DNA of 64,000 bases from Macrocystis pyrifera. Its lineage: Eukaryota > Sar > Phaeophyceae > Laminariales > Laminariaceae. Positions 35,100 to 45,318 of the stretch are shown here, one piece after another. The notes beneath the pieces are model-generated. The model was not told the DNA's origin and did not search any database. It saw only the letters and a list, made by a program, of their open reading frames with translations. The position numbers were made by a program, and so were the translations under genes. Each line of letters begins with the position of its first letter. Within the stretch, counting starts at the first letter, position 1. The DNA lies in NCBI GenBank assembly GCA_031763025.1, contig JASSKH010000020.1:558001-622000 (forward strand), in the 5' to 3' direction.

Positions 35100-37465
35100 C
35101 GTCCGGTCATGCATTTGTATATATCGTCGTTCCTTTTACACCAGAAGGTACTGTACTTTGTTTGTTATCCGTTTGGTGGGGTACCGCGAGCTCTCCAACA
35201 TCGCACTCTATCTGTTCGACACCTACAAGTTGAATGTGCCGCCTAGTTGACAGTACGCTGGCAGAGAATGTCACCATGATAACCCCTGGGTGCGTCAAGG
35301 CATGATGCATACCTGATATACCACACATAAGACAGGCAGTACCCTCACAAACATTGAACGGTTCCATTCCAATATAATGTAGATACCTACTGCTATGTAC
35401 ATAAGTGACTTTTTTGCGGACTACTTCTACTTTTCTCCTATGACCGCGCGTCTTTTCACGCCCTCTCGGCTGCTGGACGCGTAGGGGGCTCGCGTGTACG
35501 TCATGGTCCAAGAGAGGGTCCCCAGCGGGCTCCGTGACGGGTGTTCTGTGCAATAAAAATTGGCATTTCTGACAAAATAAAGCGGGGGACGCATTCCGAC
35601 CTGCTAGAGCCAAACACGCCCATGGAAACCTCACAGCAAGTTTCTACAAGCCATCAAAGTTTTACTCCTCGCACCAGTCACGCAGCACAACTAGCACTGC
35701 ACACGTAGCCTGGGCATAGCCATATCGTACTGGGCAAGCGTGCAGCCTGGTCGAGATCATATTGCTTGACTTCGTTCGTCGCACTGCCGTCCCGGCTCTG
35801 TGCGACTGGCGGTATCCCCTATCGCCCTCGAGTCTGCATCATCCGCAGCAGTGCGACCAGTGCATGAGCCATGCCGCCCCTTGTCTTACCATAATACTCC
35901 TCGCATACGCCACGGCTCGGACTGCCTGTTTCCGTCTGTCTGCTGGCTGTACAACATAGAACCAATTCTCCTTGCGGTGGATAGTCCGTGTTAAACACTA
36001 TATCTTGGAATCTCTGGAGGACACACACTCGTGCAGCTGTGCAACTACAGCAGCAGTATGGTGCTCGTACACAGCAGCAGTGCAATGTACAGAATGTCAT
36101 GGGCTTCCACTGCGTACAAACATTGTTGTGATATGTGTACAAGGGCTCGGCATGGGTACCCATGCCCCGGATAGAAAAACATACTAGGTCCCAATTCGTA
36201 ATTACTTTTTTCAAGAAACATAGATGAATGAATGGTTCGACTTACAGTTGTACGAACAGTATCAGGTCAATGCCAAGTGGTGCAGGAAAAAGACCATGCC
36301 GAGTTTCAGTTCATAGTTTTTGTATATATCTCACTGGCATAGACCTACTTCTATGGTAATTTTTTGTGACGTTGTTGCGGTCTTTTGCAGCGATCTCTGA
36401 AGCCCAAAAGTCAGAATCGTCTATTATTATTGGACAGGAAATCATCGCTACTTTTGATCTCAGTTCTTGGAGCGGGAAGAAATCACGTCAGTTCTGAGAG
36501 GTTTCTCGCATTTCTCAGAACTGAGATTACTCGGATTTTGTGCACTATAACATTGCTGCCCTTTATCTGCCCAGCTGCCGAGTACCCCATACACGCGCTG
36601 ACGTATCCAACCTATCTACACGGTCAGCGGTACCTACTGCCGACGGCGCTTGTGCTTGCTTTTTCGACCGTTTTCCTCGAGGGGCTACGGCGGGTGTCCT
36701 CCCGTGCGCGCATGTCGGAGCCTTGCGCCACCGAGGAGTGTAGCGGATCTTTGGCGAGGCGAAGAGACAAGGGGGTTTATTTTCTTCGGTCCTGGAGATC
36801 TGTTTCGCTGTTCTTGCTCCGCAAATAGCTTTTTGTCACAGGCTCGATGGTAGCTCTTTTCTCTCCGATGTTCGATCTCTCGGCCTCGCTGATGCTACCA
36901 CTTTCTCCCGACTCCCTTGCTTTGCGGGCCGTCATCGGCCAGTTCGACCCCCTCGGTCTTGCCGTACTCGGTCGCTGCCTTCTCGGGGTATCGCGCCGTT
37001 CTTAGTACCAGATCGTTAGATATCCCGATGATTTGGTGTTTATATAATTCAAAACACGTCATTTATTTGTTTTCGCCGGTAGAATGGAATGAAGGTTGTT
37101 GGGGAGTATGAATTCGGCCGAGTGTTGTCAGTTCGATAAGCAAAACCGATCGATCAAACCGGAGGATATCATACGTGGTCCTACATGCTTGGACTGCCTA
37201 CCTGTACCGCTGCAAGGTCTGATCCCTCGAGGCGCATTGAGATACGAGAACTACTACAGCATTACTATAGAGGTGTTCTACTTCGAATATGAACATAGCT
37301 AAACCAAATGTCCGTAACAAGCCCAGATTCCAAAGACAGTTGTAACCACTCAATCGGTTGCACTCACAGCAGACGTAGTCACTTAAAAGAATATCATATC
37401 GAGAGGCCAGGGGTATTTACTATTGATAAAGAATTTGCGATATACGGTCCCGCTATAAGATACGA
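35100..37465. other. upstream of protease; no recognised gene
   Basis: A near-perfect hairpin, AGTTCTGAGA...TCTCAGAACT, lies at 36489-36520. A 175-codon minus frame (35634-35107) and a 147-codon plus frame (36385-36828) have no motif and no linked exons. Confidence 0.45.
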
Positions 37466-37469
37466 TTTA

Positions 37470-37699
37470 TGGCCTCTGCCAGATGATATCGGCAAGAGGG
37501 CTTCCAGCGAGGGACTCCACCAGTCTCGCTGGCCTCGCACTCAATAAGTCTTGTTCTTAGAGCTTGTATTATCACGGAGTGATCCTCATCGGACCACGAG
37601 CCAGGTGGCTAGGGGACATCACACAGGATCCCCGGCCACTGCTCCACTCACACATGCGATTACACTGAAACCTCCACGGCTTGGTATCTTTTGGCTACA
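37470..37699 (-). repeat. 3' LTR of the gypsy element
   Basis: Starts TGTAGCCAAAAG and ends GAGGCCA on the minus strand; 230 bp, nearly identical to 45089-45318. It is preceded in element sense by GCTTTGGGGGTGC, a short G-rich polypurine tract. Confidence 0.9.
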
Positions 37700-37777
37700 G
37701 CACCCCCAAAGCGAGTTCACTCGACACGAACGAGCTTGACAAAACCAAAAAACCAAGACGAAATCGCATGCGGCAAA

Positions 37778-40700
37778 TCACAAATCAATGCTGAACTCTG
37801 AAGCAATTTTAATCTTGAGCGCACGGGTCATCCGTAATTTGCGCAATTCCTTCACGACGAATTCAGGCGCAGCAGAATAAATCGACCGCAAAGGCTCCCA
37901 CGTGCGCTCCTCTGCTTCGAAACCATCCCAATCGACCAAGACAATCACCTCGTTGGCATCATCTTCGGCCACATGCACCAAAGCATTCATGCGGCATTCA
38001 CCCTGCGCAAAGGAATGTTGGAAAACATCCTTCAGATCAGCGGTGACGTTCAACGTCGCATCCGCATAAAATCGTAAACGAGCCACGTGAGCTTGATGCA
38101 CCTTCCCAGAAACGATGTTCTGAACTGAGTACACATGATCATGATCAGCTGCTACCACACGCCACGGACCAGTCCATGTGGACAACAATTTCGGTGTGAC
38201 ACCCTGCCGACGAACACGAGCATACAACACGAAATCACCAACCGCAAATTTTGGCAACACCACCTGGCCCTGAGCCTGTTTACGTTTGTTGTCGCGAGAC
38301 ACGGCAACAGCTGCGCGAATATCGGCGCAAAATCTCTCCTGCTCTGCAACGACTTCACGGACGTTCGCACGCAACAAGTCAGCATTCATCACGTCAACAT
38401 TCCACCTGCCATCAGACTCAGAAACGAGCGCCGAGAAATCGGTACGCGGAGCACGCCCAAACATCACGCTGTACGGAGTGCTTCGGTAACGTTCACGAAA
38501 CGAAGTGTTCAAGGCCCACTGAGCGGCCGGCAAAACATCAACCCACTCCGAAACCTGACGACGCTGTTCTGACAGAATGGAACGCAGAGCACGTACCACC
38601 TCTTTTACCATGCGTTCACACGTACCGTTCGACCACGGCGTGTAAGCGACAGCAAAACGATGTTCGATGTGCAACGCGTCGCTCAACAAAGCAAGCACCC
38701 TGTTCTTGAAATGCGTGGCGGTATCACTCACCCACACACGCGGCACCCCCAAAGTCTTACACCAGGCTAGCAAATGCTTCGCTGTGACCTCGGCTGTACA
38801 AGCCTCGGCCGGTTCCAACGCCACGTAGTTGGACAAATCATCCATGATGACCAAAACATATCGGAAACCATCCTCATCAGGCAGGCCATCGCTACCTTCG
38901 GGCCCGCTGTGGCCAACATACAAAAAATCAAAGTGCACCACTTCTCCCGGAGCGGTACCATGCACCGTGTCTCCGTAGGGACGAGGAATGAGTGCACCTG
39001 CACGCGTGTCTACACAGTGCAAACACTGGCGAACGAATTCGCGAACCTGAGAATCCATGTGAGGCCAAACACAGTATTCCTTCAGGCGAAACAAAGTCGG
39101 CGCCACACCACGGTGACCAGCCGAGCGCATGTGCGCGCACACCATCAAACGAGTTTGAAGAGCAAGATCATCCGGCGGAATCCACAAGACGTCACGCACC
39201 CCAACACGCACACGAAACAAACCATCATCGGCCAAGGTAGCTTGACCGAAGGTTGTCGAAAATTCATGAACACCAACGCCGATACGAGCGACAGACCTTT
39301 GTTGCGAGGCACGAATCACATCCAATGCGGGAAGCGAATCGTCAGCATTACATGGGCTGTGCACGGCAACCGAACGAACAGGCACCGTAGGAACTTTGAC
39401 CCAACGAGACAACAGATCCCCCCAACAGTTTCGATCGCCAGGGATGTGTTCGATTGCATAGCGGTATTGTCCTAAAACACCCTTCCAATTCTCTAGGCGT
39501 TGTGCCATGGTCTTTGTGACCGTCGTGACACACTTCTCCGGATTGAAAATGTACTGCAAGTTTCGATGATCAGTAAAGATATGAACACCACCCCAAAGCA
39601 GGTATTCGAGCCTCCGGAACGTATTAACGATCGCAAAACCTTCTTTGTCGACAGTCGCCCAGCGCAACTGCGAACCTGTGAACGAACCACTCAGAAATCC
39701 GAGAGGCTCGTGAGACATGCTTTCCAACGCCAATCCACTGCGAAATTCGTGTTCAGGCACTTGGGTGAGAAAACTACCCCAATGGAAATCAGAAGCGTCA
39801 GGAAACATCAAAACAACGCACCCGGGACGAGGATGATGAAGCGGCACTGCTTGCGCCACCAAACCCCGTGCGGCATTCCACGCCCGCACACGATCCTCCG
39901 TCCACGCGGTATCCTTGATGACACGATTGCGCGCCACTCGCTTAGTCCGACGTGTAGCCCCAACAAGGAGCTCCTCCAAAAAATCACGTAACGGTGCTAC
40001 CGTTTCCGCTAAACGTGGTAACGATGTACGCAACCAGTTGACAGCCTGCAAGAACTGCATTAGTTCTCCAGCGTTTTCGGGACGACGCATTTCACTTAAA
40101 CCTTGCACTCGAGCAGGGTCATGGGACACGACACCATTGGAATACACCTTACCACACCAGACCAGTTCACGAGAGAAGAAGGTACACTTGTGGGCGGCGA
40201 CAAACAGTCCAACATTCTCCAGGCGTTCAAGAATGTCATCAAGCAGCTGCAGAAGAGCTTCTTCGGTGTCTGCGAAAAAGAAAACGTCATCGACCCAAAC
40301 TTTGCAATCCAAACCACGCAACACTTCAGTCATGACACCTTGGAAATAAGAAGTCGCATTCAAAACACCTTGGGGAACACGGGTAGGCGTGAACAAACCG
40401 TCGCTTGTCGCCATGGTGAAGACGTCTTGCGCCTCCGGAGCCAAAGGCATCTGCCAGTACCCTTGAAGTAGGTCCAGCTTGCCGAAGAAACGCGCCCCCA
40501 GCAGATCTCCCATGTCTTCATGGTTGGGCATGACGCCCGGGGACTTCTCCACCTGTGCGTTCACCGCCGAGTAGTCGCTCACCAAACGGAAAGAGTCCTT
40601 CTTGGGCACCGCCATCGCCGGACTCGCCCACACCGCCTGGATGTTGTGGTAGACAAAGCCAAAAAACACCAAAGCAGCAATGCACTTCGAGAGCCAGTCC

Positions 40701-41122
40701 CTTTTCGTCGGTTCGTACCGACGTGGCGTTGCCTTGACAGGCTTCGCCTGTTGCTTCAGCTGCACTCGCATCGGCTCCACTTGCGCTGGCGGATCACCAC
40801 ACAGCGCACGGCGAAAAGCACCCACGCGACGAGCCAAAATTTCGCGCAAACGGGTTGCTCCGCCGACGCTTAATCCACTCTGCTCTGCCTGCTGCACGCT
40901 GTCCTCCAACGCCCGTTCTCGGGCCGTCCGCTCCTCCTCCGGATCCATGAACATGTCTGGCCCCCGGTCGACCAAATGTTCCACCGCCTTGTCCTCCGGA
41001 GTATCCACCGTAGCCTCGGTCTGAAAAGCACGCACGGAAACCGTCACTCTGCGCGCCGCAAGGTAACTCGGAGTCTCCACACCGGTCGATACCGGCACTG
41101 CGCGAGGGCGAAGCTTCTCCAA
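37778..41122 (-). CDS. gypsy pol: RT, RNase H, integrase, chromodomain
   Basis: 1,114 codons. RT about residues 140-400 (VSDYSAVNAQ, LLQGYWQMPL, VWVDDVFFFA). RNase H about 430-560 (MFPDASDFHWG, TVDKEGFAIV, TDHRNLQYIF). Integrase about 630-860, with an H-H-C-C finger (HMRSAGH...CLHCVD) and DDE core (HFDFLYVG, WVSDTATHFKN, NGTCERMVKEV). GPWRVVAADHDHVYSV closes the integrase. The C-terminal 60 residues hold a chromodomain (VLVDWDGFEAEERTWEPL). All catalytic acids seen are present. The first residue is set by the frameshift, not by a true start. Confidence 0.9.
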   Translation of the reverse strand: MEKLRPRAVPVSTGVETPSYLAARRVTVSVRAFQTEATVDTPEDKAVEHLVDRGPDMFMDPEEERTARERALEDSVQQAEQSGLSVGGATRLREILARRVGAFRRALCGDPPAQVEPMRVQLKQQAKPVKATPRRYEPTKRDWLSKCIAALVFFGFVYHNIQAVWASPAMAVPKKDSFRLVSDYSAVNAQVEKSPGVMPNHEDMGDLLGARFFGKLDLLQGYWQMPLAPEAQDVFTMATSDGLFTPTRVPQGVLNATSYFQGVMTEVLRGLDCKVWVDDVFFFADTEEALLQLLDDILERLENVGLFVAAHKCTFFSRELVWCGKVYSNGVVSHDPARVQGLSEMRRPENAGELMQFLQAVNWLRTSLPRLAETVAPLRDFLEELLVGATRRTKRVARNRVIKDTAWTEDRVRAWNAARGLVAQAVPLHHPRPGCVVLMFPDASDFHWGSFLTQVPEHEFRSGLALESMSHEPLGFLSGSFTGSQLRWATVDKEGFAIVNTFRRLEYLLWGGVHIFTDHRNLQYIFNPEKCVTTVTKTMAQRLENWKGVLGQYRYAIEHIPGDRNCWGDLLSRWVKVPTVPVRSVAVHSPCNADDSLPALDVIRASQQRSVARIGVGVHEFSTTFGQATLADDGLFRVRVGVRDVLWIPPDDLALQTRLMVCAHMRSAGHRGVAPTLFRLKEYCVWPHMDSQVREFVRQCLHCVDTRAGALIPRPYGDTVHGTAPGEVVHFDFLYVGHSGPEGSDGLPDEDGFRYVLVIMDDLSNYVALEPAEACTAEVTAKHLLAWCKTLGVPRVWVSDTATHFKNRVLALLSDALHIEHRFAVAYTPWSNGTCERMVKEVVRALRSILSEQRRQVSEWVDVLPAAQWALNTSFRERYRSTPYSVMFGRAPRTDFSALVSESDGRWNVDVMNADLLRANVREVVAEQERFCADIRAAVAVSRDNKRKQAQGQVVLPKFAVGDFVLYARVRRQGVTPKLLSTWTGPWRVVAADHDHVYSVQNIVSGKVHQAHVARLRFYADATLNVTADLKDVFQHSFAQGECRMNALVHVAEDDANEVIVLVDWDGFEAEERTWEPLRSIYSAAPEFVVKELRKLRMTRALKIKIASEFSIDL

Positions 41123-44100
41123 GCTTCACGGTAGACGTCGATGCCAAGAGCTTTCATGGTAGCCATGCCAAACAAAACGACGTTATCTGTACCAGGCATG
41201 ACCGCGAAAGTGATGGGCTCCAATTTCACCGCTCCCCACGGCGTCCGTACACTCACGGCAATCGGCACCGTTTTGTGCGTGACCATCACTGAAACACCCG
41301 TAGCGGTTTTCGCCTGCTGCGGGCCATTTTCGAACGGAATTTGCAGATCGGCGCCGCCGAAATGCGAAGACAGCTGCTGAAGTAAGCCGACACCGATGGA
41401 CGTGAGCGCCGACCCCGAATCAAGGATCACACGCGCCATCAGCGAACCAACCGACCCTGGCAAAGAGAGATCAGCGCGTAAACACTCAGCGCTGCGATCG
41501 ACAGGCACTTCACCTGCCGTTGAACTCTGGTCGGTACCAAGAGTCACCTGACGCCATGGCTGCCCTCCTACAGCCGGCGCCGAAGAAATAGAATCGGCGG
41601 TCCACCCCGACCAAGACGCCGAATATACAGACGGTTCCGGCGCTACCGCCCCTGCAGCAGCACCAGACACTGACTCCGCCCGCTCGGTGGATGGCGAAGT
41701 TCTCGCTCCAGCAGCACCCACCGATGTTCCAGCTCCTCCAACGTATACAGCTCTGCCGGCAACAGACGAACCAGATCCCGACCCAGCGGCTCCTGCCGCT
41801 GGCGCACCAGAAGTTGAAGAAGCAACAGCAGAAGTTCCACCGCCCGCTGTCAATTGATTGCCACCACGGCCACCGCGCCCGCGTCCATGGTTGAATCTGC
41901 CCCGGCCGCCATTGCGGCCCCCGCGATACCCTGACGACCCGCGCCCACCACTGCTGGGAGCTGTGCCGCCACCGCGAGCTCTTGGGCAATCAGAAACATA
42001 ATGGTTGGGATCACCACACTCGAAACAGACGCGAACAAACGACTTTTTCGCGGACTGCTGCTGTTTCGGTTTCTGCTGCTGTTGGCGTCGCGGTTCAGCT
42101 GCCCCTGCAGCATCTTTCCGACCATACGCCTCGATGAATTTCCACTGTTCTGCAGCAGAAAAAATTTGGTCCATGACCAATGCCGGGTCCTTCTTCCACC
42201 TCGAGCGGGGTCATGGGACACGACACCATTGGAATACACCTTACCACACCAGACCAGTTCACGAGAGAAGAAGGTACACTTGTGGGCGGCGACAAACAGT
42301 CCAACATTCTCCAGGCGTTCAAGAATGTCATCAAGCAGCTGCAGAAGAGCTTCTTCGGTGTCTGCGAAAAAGAAAACGTCATCGACCCAAACTTTGCAAT
42401 CCAAACCACGCAACACTTCAGTCATGACACCTTGGAAATAAGAAGTCGCATTCAAAACACCTTGGGGAACACGGGTAGGCGTGAACAAACCGTCGCTTGT
42501 CGCCATGGTGAAGACGTCTTGCGCCTCCGGAGCCAAAGGCATCTGCCAGTACCCTTGAAGTAGGTCCAGCTTGCCGAAGAAACGCGCCCCCAGCAGATCT
42601 CCCATGTCTTCATGGTTGGGCATGACGCCCGGGGACTTCTCCACCTGTGCGTTCACCGCCGAGTAGTCGCTCACCAAACGGAAAGAGTCCTTCTTGGGCA
42701 CCGCCATCGCCGGACTCGCCCACACCGCCTGGATGTTGTGGTAGACAAAGCCAAAAAACACCAAAGCAGCAATGCACTTCGAGAGCCAGTCCCTTTTCGT
42801 CGGTTCGTACCGACGTGGCGTTGCCTTGACAGGCTTCGCCTGTTGCTTCAGCTGCACTCGCATCGGCTCCACTTGCGCTGGCGGATCACCACACAGCGCA
42901 CGGCGAAAAGCACCCACGCGACGAGCCAAAATTTCGCGCAAACGGGTTGCTCCGCCGACGCTTAATCCACTCTGCTCTGCCTGCTGCACGCTGTCCTCCA
43001 ACGCCCGTTCTCGGGCCGTCCGCTCCTCCTCCGGATCCATGAACATGTCTGGCCCCCGGTCGACCAAATGTTCCACCGCCTTGTCCTCCGGAGCATCCAC
43101 CGTAGCCTCGGTCTGAAAAGCACGCACGGAAACCGTCACTCTGCGCGCCGCAAGGTAACTCGGAGTCTCCACACCGGTCGATACCGGCACTGCGCGAGGG
43201 CGAAGCTTCTCCAGAGCTTCACGGTAGACGTCGATGCCAAGAGCTTTCATGGTAGCCATGCCAAACAGAACGACGTTATCTGTACCAGGCATGACCGCGA
43301 AAGTGATGGGCTCCAATTTCACCGCTCCCCACGGCGTCCGTACACTCACGGCAATCGGCACCGTTTTGTGCGTGACCATCACTGAAACACCCGTAGCGGT
43401 TTTCGCCTGCTGCGGGCCATTTTCGAACGGAATTTGCAGATCGGCGCCGCCGAAATGCGAAGACAGCTGCTGAAGTAAGCCGACACCGATGGACGTGAGC
43501 GCCGACCCCGAATCAAGGATCACACGCGCCATCAGCGAACCAACCGACCCTGGCAAAGAGAGATCAGCGCGTAAACACTCAGCGCTGCGATCGACAGGCA
43601 CTTCACCTGCCGTTGAACTCTGGTCGGTACCAAGAGTCACCTGACGCCATGGCTGCCCTCCTACAGCCGGCGCCGAAGAAATAGAATCGGCGGTCCACCC
43701 CGACCAAGACGTCGAATATACAGACGGTTCCGGCGCTACCGCCCCTGCAGCAGCACCAGACACTGACTCCGCCCGCTCGGTGGATGGCGAAGTTCTCGCT
43801 CCAGCAGCACCCACCGATGTTCCAGCTCCTCCAACGTATACAGCTCGGCCGGCAACAGACGAACCAGATCCCGACCCAGCGGCTCCTGCCGCTGGCGCAC
43901 CAGAAGTTGAAGAAGCAACAGCAGAAGTTCCACCGCCCGCTGTCAATTGATTGCCACCACGGCCACCGCGCCCGCGTCCATGGTTGAATCTGCCCCGGCC
44001 GCCATTGCGGCCCCCGCGATACCCTGACGACCCGCGCCCACCACTGCTGGGAGCTGTGCCGCCACCGCGAGCTTTTGGGCAATCAGAAACATAATGGTTG

Positions 44101-44292
44101 GGATCACCACACTCGAAACAGACGCGAACAAACGACTTTTTCGCGGACTGCTGCTGTTTCGGTTTCTGCTGCTGTTGGCGTCGCGGTTCAGCTGCCCCTG
44201 CAGCATCTTTCCGACCATACGCCTCGATGAATTTCCACTGTTCTGCAGCAGAAAAAATTTGGTCCATGACCAATGCCGGGTCCTTCTTCCAC
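40106..44292 (-). repeat. 2.09-kb tandem duplication inside the gypsy element
   Basis: Unit 1 spans about 40106-42199 and unit 2 about 42200-44292. The offset is 2,092 bp on one side of the frameshift base and 2,093 bp on the other. I counted fewer than ten differences in 2 kb, so the duplication is recent. The novel junction near 42200 joins CCACC of gag to TCGAGC of RT with almost no homology. Confidence 0.95.
41044..42180 (-). pseudogene. second gag-protease segment, frameshifted from pol
   Basis: Duplicate of the zinc-knuckle and protease part of gag-pol. About 41,115 it reads TCTCCAAGCTT on plus, where the sister copy has TCTCCAGAGCTT; the missing base throws the frame, so gag-protease ends after 378 codons instead of entering pol. 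It lacks its own N-terminal gag and promoter, being the 3' unit of the tandem duplication. Confidence 0.85.
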
Positions 44293-44879
44293 CCTGCAGC
44301 GTACGTTAGCTGACCTTTTACGTACTTTTTGAACTCGGACGGCCATAAGCCATCCACCAACGCCATGCTCACAAATTCCGCCGGTCCGGGCAACCACGAA
44401 CGGTCCTGCGCGCGGTACATGGCATGCACCGCGTGATTCTCCGCAAAATACTTTTCCATAGCGGAGTTTACCATCATCGCGCGGTCTTTGACGGATGTTT
44501 CACCGCCCTGCTTTTCATCGCGCCTCATTGAGAGAACGCGACGCAAGTCCGCTGCCGCCCGCGAGGTGTCAAATCTGTTGCTGGTGGTTGTGTAACCAGC
44601 GTGCTGCCTAACAGCGTCCAACAACTCCGAGGCGGTCATCGTAGTCTGATGCTTGTAAAATCCCTCAAAACACCGATGAATGTAATTGGGGATAAGCTGG
44701 CCCATGCTCACTTTGGAGTGCTGAACCACCCCCTGAGCGTTGGCGAGCTGCAGCCGTTCCTCATAATCGAGGTACGCTGCGTAAAAAACACGAGAGGCCT
44801 GCTCGGTCCACACCTCTCCGTATTTCGGTGGAGTCAGAGACTCCCCTACCACCAGCGGCGTGCTTGCCGTGTGCGCCAT
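41850..44879 (-). CDS. gypsy gag-protease-RT polyprotein, copy truncated by the tandem duplication
   Basis: 1,009 codons starting 210 bp inside the 5' LTR. Gag occupies roughly residues 1-330, with a CCHC zinc knuckle (CFECGDPNHYVSDC, near 255) and a Gly/Arg-rich tail. The retropepsin active site is ILDSGS. RT follows with LVSDYSAVNAQ, GKLDLLQGYWQMPL and the WVDD box. After SNGVVSHDPAR the frame runs into the duplicated second gag copy out of frame and ends about 90 codons later. Gag, protease and pol are in one frame here, which shows the original element made a single gag-pol polyprotein. Confidence 0.9.
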   Translation of the reverse strand: MAHTASTPLVVGESLTPPKYGEVWTEQASRVFYAAYLDYEERLQLANAQGVVQHSKVSMGQLIPNYIHRCFEGFYKHQTTMTASELLDAVRQHAGYTTTSNRFDTSRAAADLRRVLSMRRDEKQGGETSVKDRAMMVNSAMEKYFAENHAVHAMYRAQDRSWLPGPAEFVSMALVDGLWPSEFKKYVKGQLTYAAGWKKDPALVMDQIFSAAEQWKFIEAYGRKDAAGAAEPRRQQQQKPKQQQSAKKSFVRVCFECGDPNHYVSDCPKARGGGTAPSSGGRGSSGYRGGRNGGRGRFNHGRGRGGRGGNQLTAGGGTSAVASSTSGAPAAGAAGSGSGSSVAGRAVYVGGAGTSVGAAGARTSPSTERAESVSGAAAGAVAPEPSVYSTSWSGWTADSISSAPAVGGQPWRQVTLGTDQSSTAGEVPVDRSAECLRADLSLPGSVGSLMARVILDSGSALTSIGVGLLQQLSSHFGGADLQIPFENGPQQAKTATGVSVMVTHKTVPIAVSVRTPWGAVKLEPITFAVMPGTDNVVLFGMATMKALGIDVYREALEKLRPRAVPVSTGVETPSYLAARRVTVSVRAFQTEATVDAPEDKAVEHLVDRGPDMFMDPEEERTARERALEDSVQQAEQSGLSVGGATRLREILARRVGAFRRALCGDPPAQVEPMRVQLKQQAKPVKATPRRYEPTKRDWLSKCIAALVFFGFVYHNIQAVWASPAMAVPKKDSFRLVSDYSAVNAQVEKSPGVMPNHEDMGDLLGARFFGKLDLLQGYWQMPLAPEAQDVFTMATSDGLFTPTRVPQGVLNATSYFQGVMTEVLRGLDCKVWVDDVFFFADTEEALLQLLDDILERLENVGLFVAAHKCTFFSRELVWCGKVYSNGVVSHDPARGGRRTRHWSWTKFFLLQNSGNSSRRMVGKMLQGQLNRDANSSRNRNSSSPRKSRLFASVSSVVIPTIMFLIAQELAVAAQLPAVVGAGRQGIAGAAMAAGADSTMDAGAVAVVAIN

Positions 44880-45088
44880 AATCCACAGCAGTCCACCTGG
44901 ACTCTACTGTAATAACGGAGAAACTGCCGCCTGACCTGTGCGTCCTCCAGCTCCCGGAGCGTCCTCCCCTGCTGTGCGCTTCAAGCCGTTTCGATCCGTC
45001 CAACGGGCCAACTGCCTTCCCAGCTGTGACCCAATACTCCGCAGCCGAAAACTCCTCCAACAGAAGTTCCGCGAATATCTAGATATTC

Positions 45089-45318
45089 TGGCCTCTGCCA
45101 GATGATATCAGCAAGAGGGCTTCCAGCGAGGGACTCCACCAGTCTCGCTGGCCTCGCACTCAGTAAGTCTTGTTCTTAGAGCTTGTATTATCACGGAGTG
45201 ATCCTCATCGGACCACGAGCCAGGTGGCTAGGGGACATCACACAGGATCCCCGGCCACTGCTCCACTCACACATGCGATTACACTGAAACCTCCACGGCT
45301 TGGTATCTTTTGGCTACA
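45089..45318 (-). repeat. 5' LTR of the gypsy element
   Basis: Same 230-bp sequence as the other LTR with very few substitutions. In element sense it is followed not by TGG but by GAATATCTAGATATTC, a perfect 16-bp palindrome, so a normal tRNA primer-binding site is not obvious. Confidence 0.9.

Larger units (their letters stand above)
37470..45318 (-). mobile_element. Ty3/gypsy chromovirus-like LTR retrotransposon with internal duplication
   Basis: Two 230-bp LTRs (37470-37699 and 45089-45318) begin TG and end CA in element sense and differ at only a couple of positions, so the insertion is young. Between them, on the minus strand, lie gag (zinc knuckle), retropepsin, reverse transcriptase, RNase H, integrase and a C-terminal chromodomain. 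A 2,092/2,093-bp segment (gag tail to mid-RT) is present twice in tandem. A C-rich stretch next to the left LTR (CACCCCCAAAG on plus) is a fair polypurine tract on the minus strand. Flanks show no target-site duplication (ATTTA left, AAGCA right). Element order, chromodomain and motifs are clear; the name of the family is not. Confidence 0.95.

Noticed and set aside
35107..35634. 175-codon minus-strand ORF upstream of the protease
   Set aside because: No domain, no splice-linked partner, and it lies in the presumed promoter region.
36489..36520. transcription terminator hairpin
   Set aside because: A good inverted repeat exists, but bacterial-type terminators are not expected here and no gene ends beside it.
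38135..39991. long plus-strand frames at 38-40 kb
   Set aside because: Antisense shadows of the integrase and RNase H coding sequence.
41510..44082. Trp/Cys-rich 159-codon minus-strand frames within the gypsy element
   Set aside because: Shadow frames of gag; they occur twice only because gag is duplicated.
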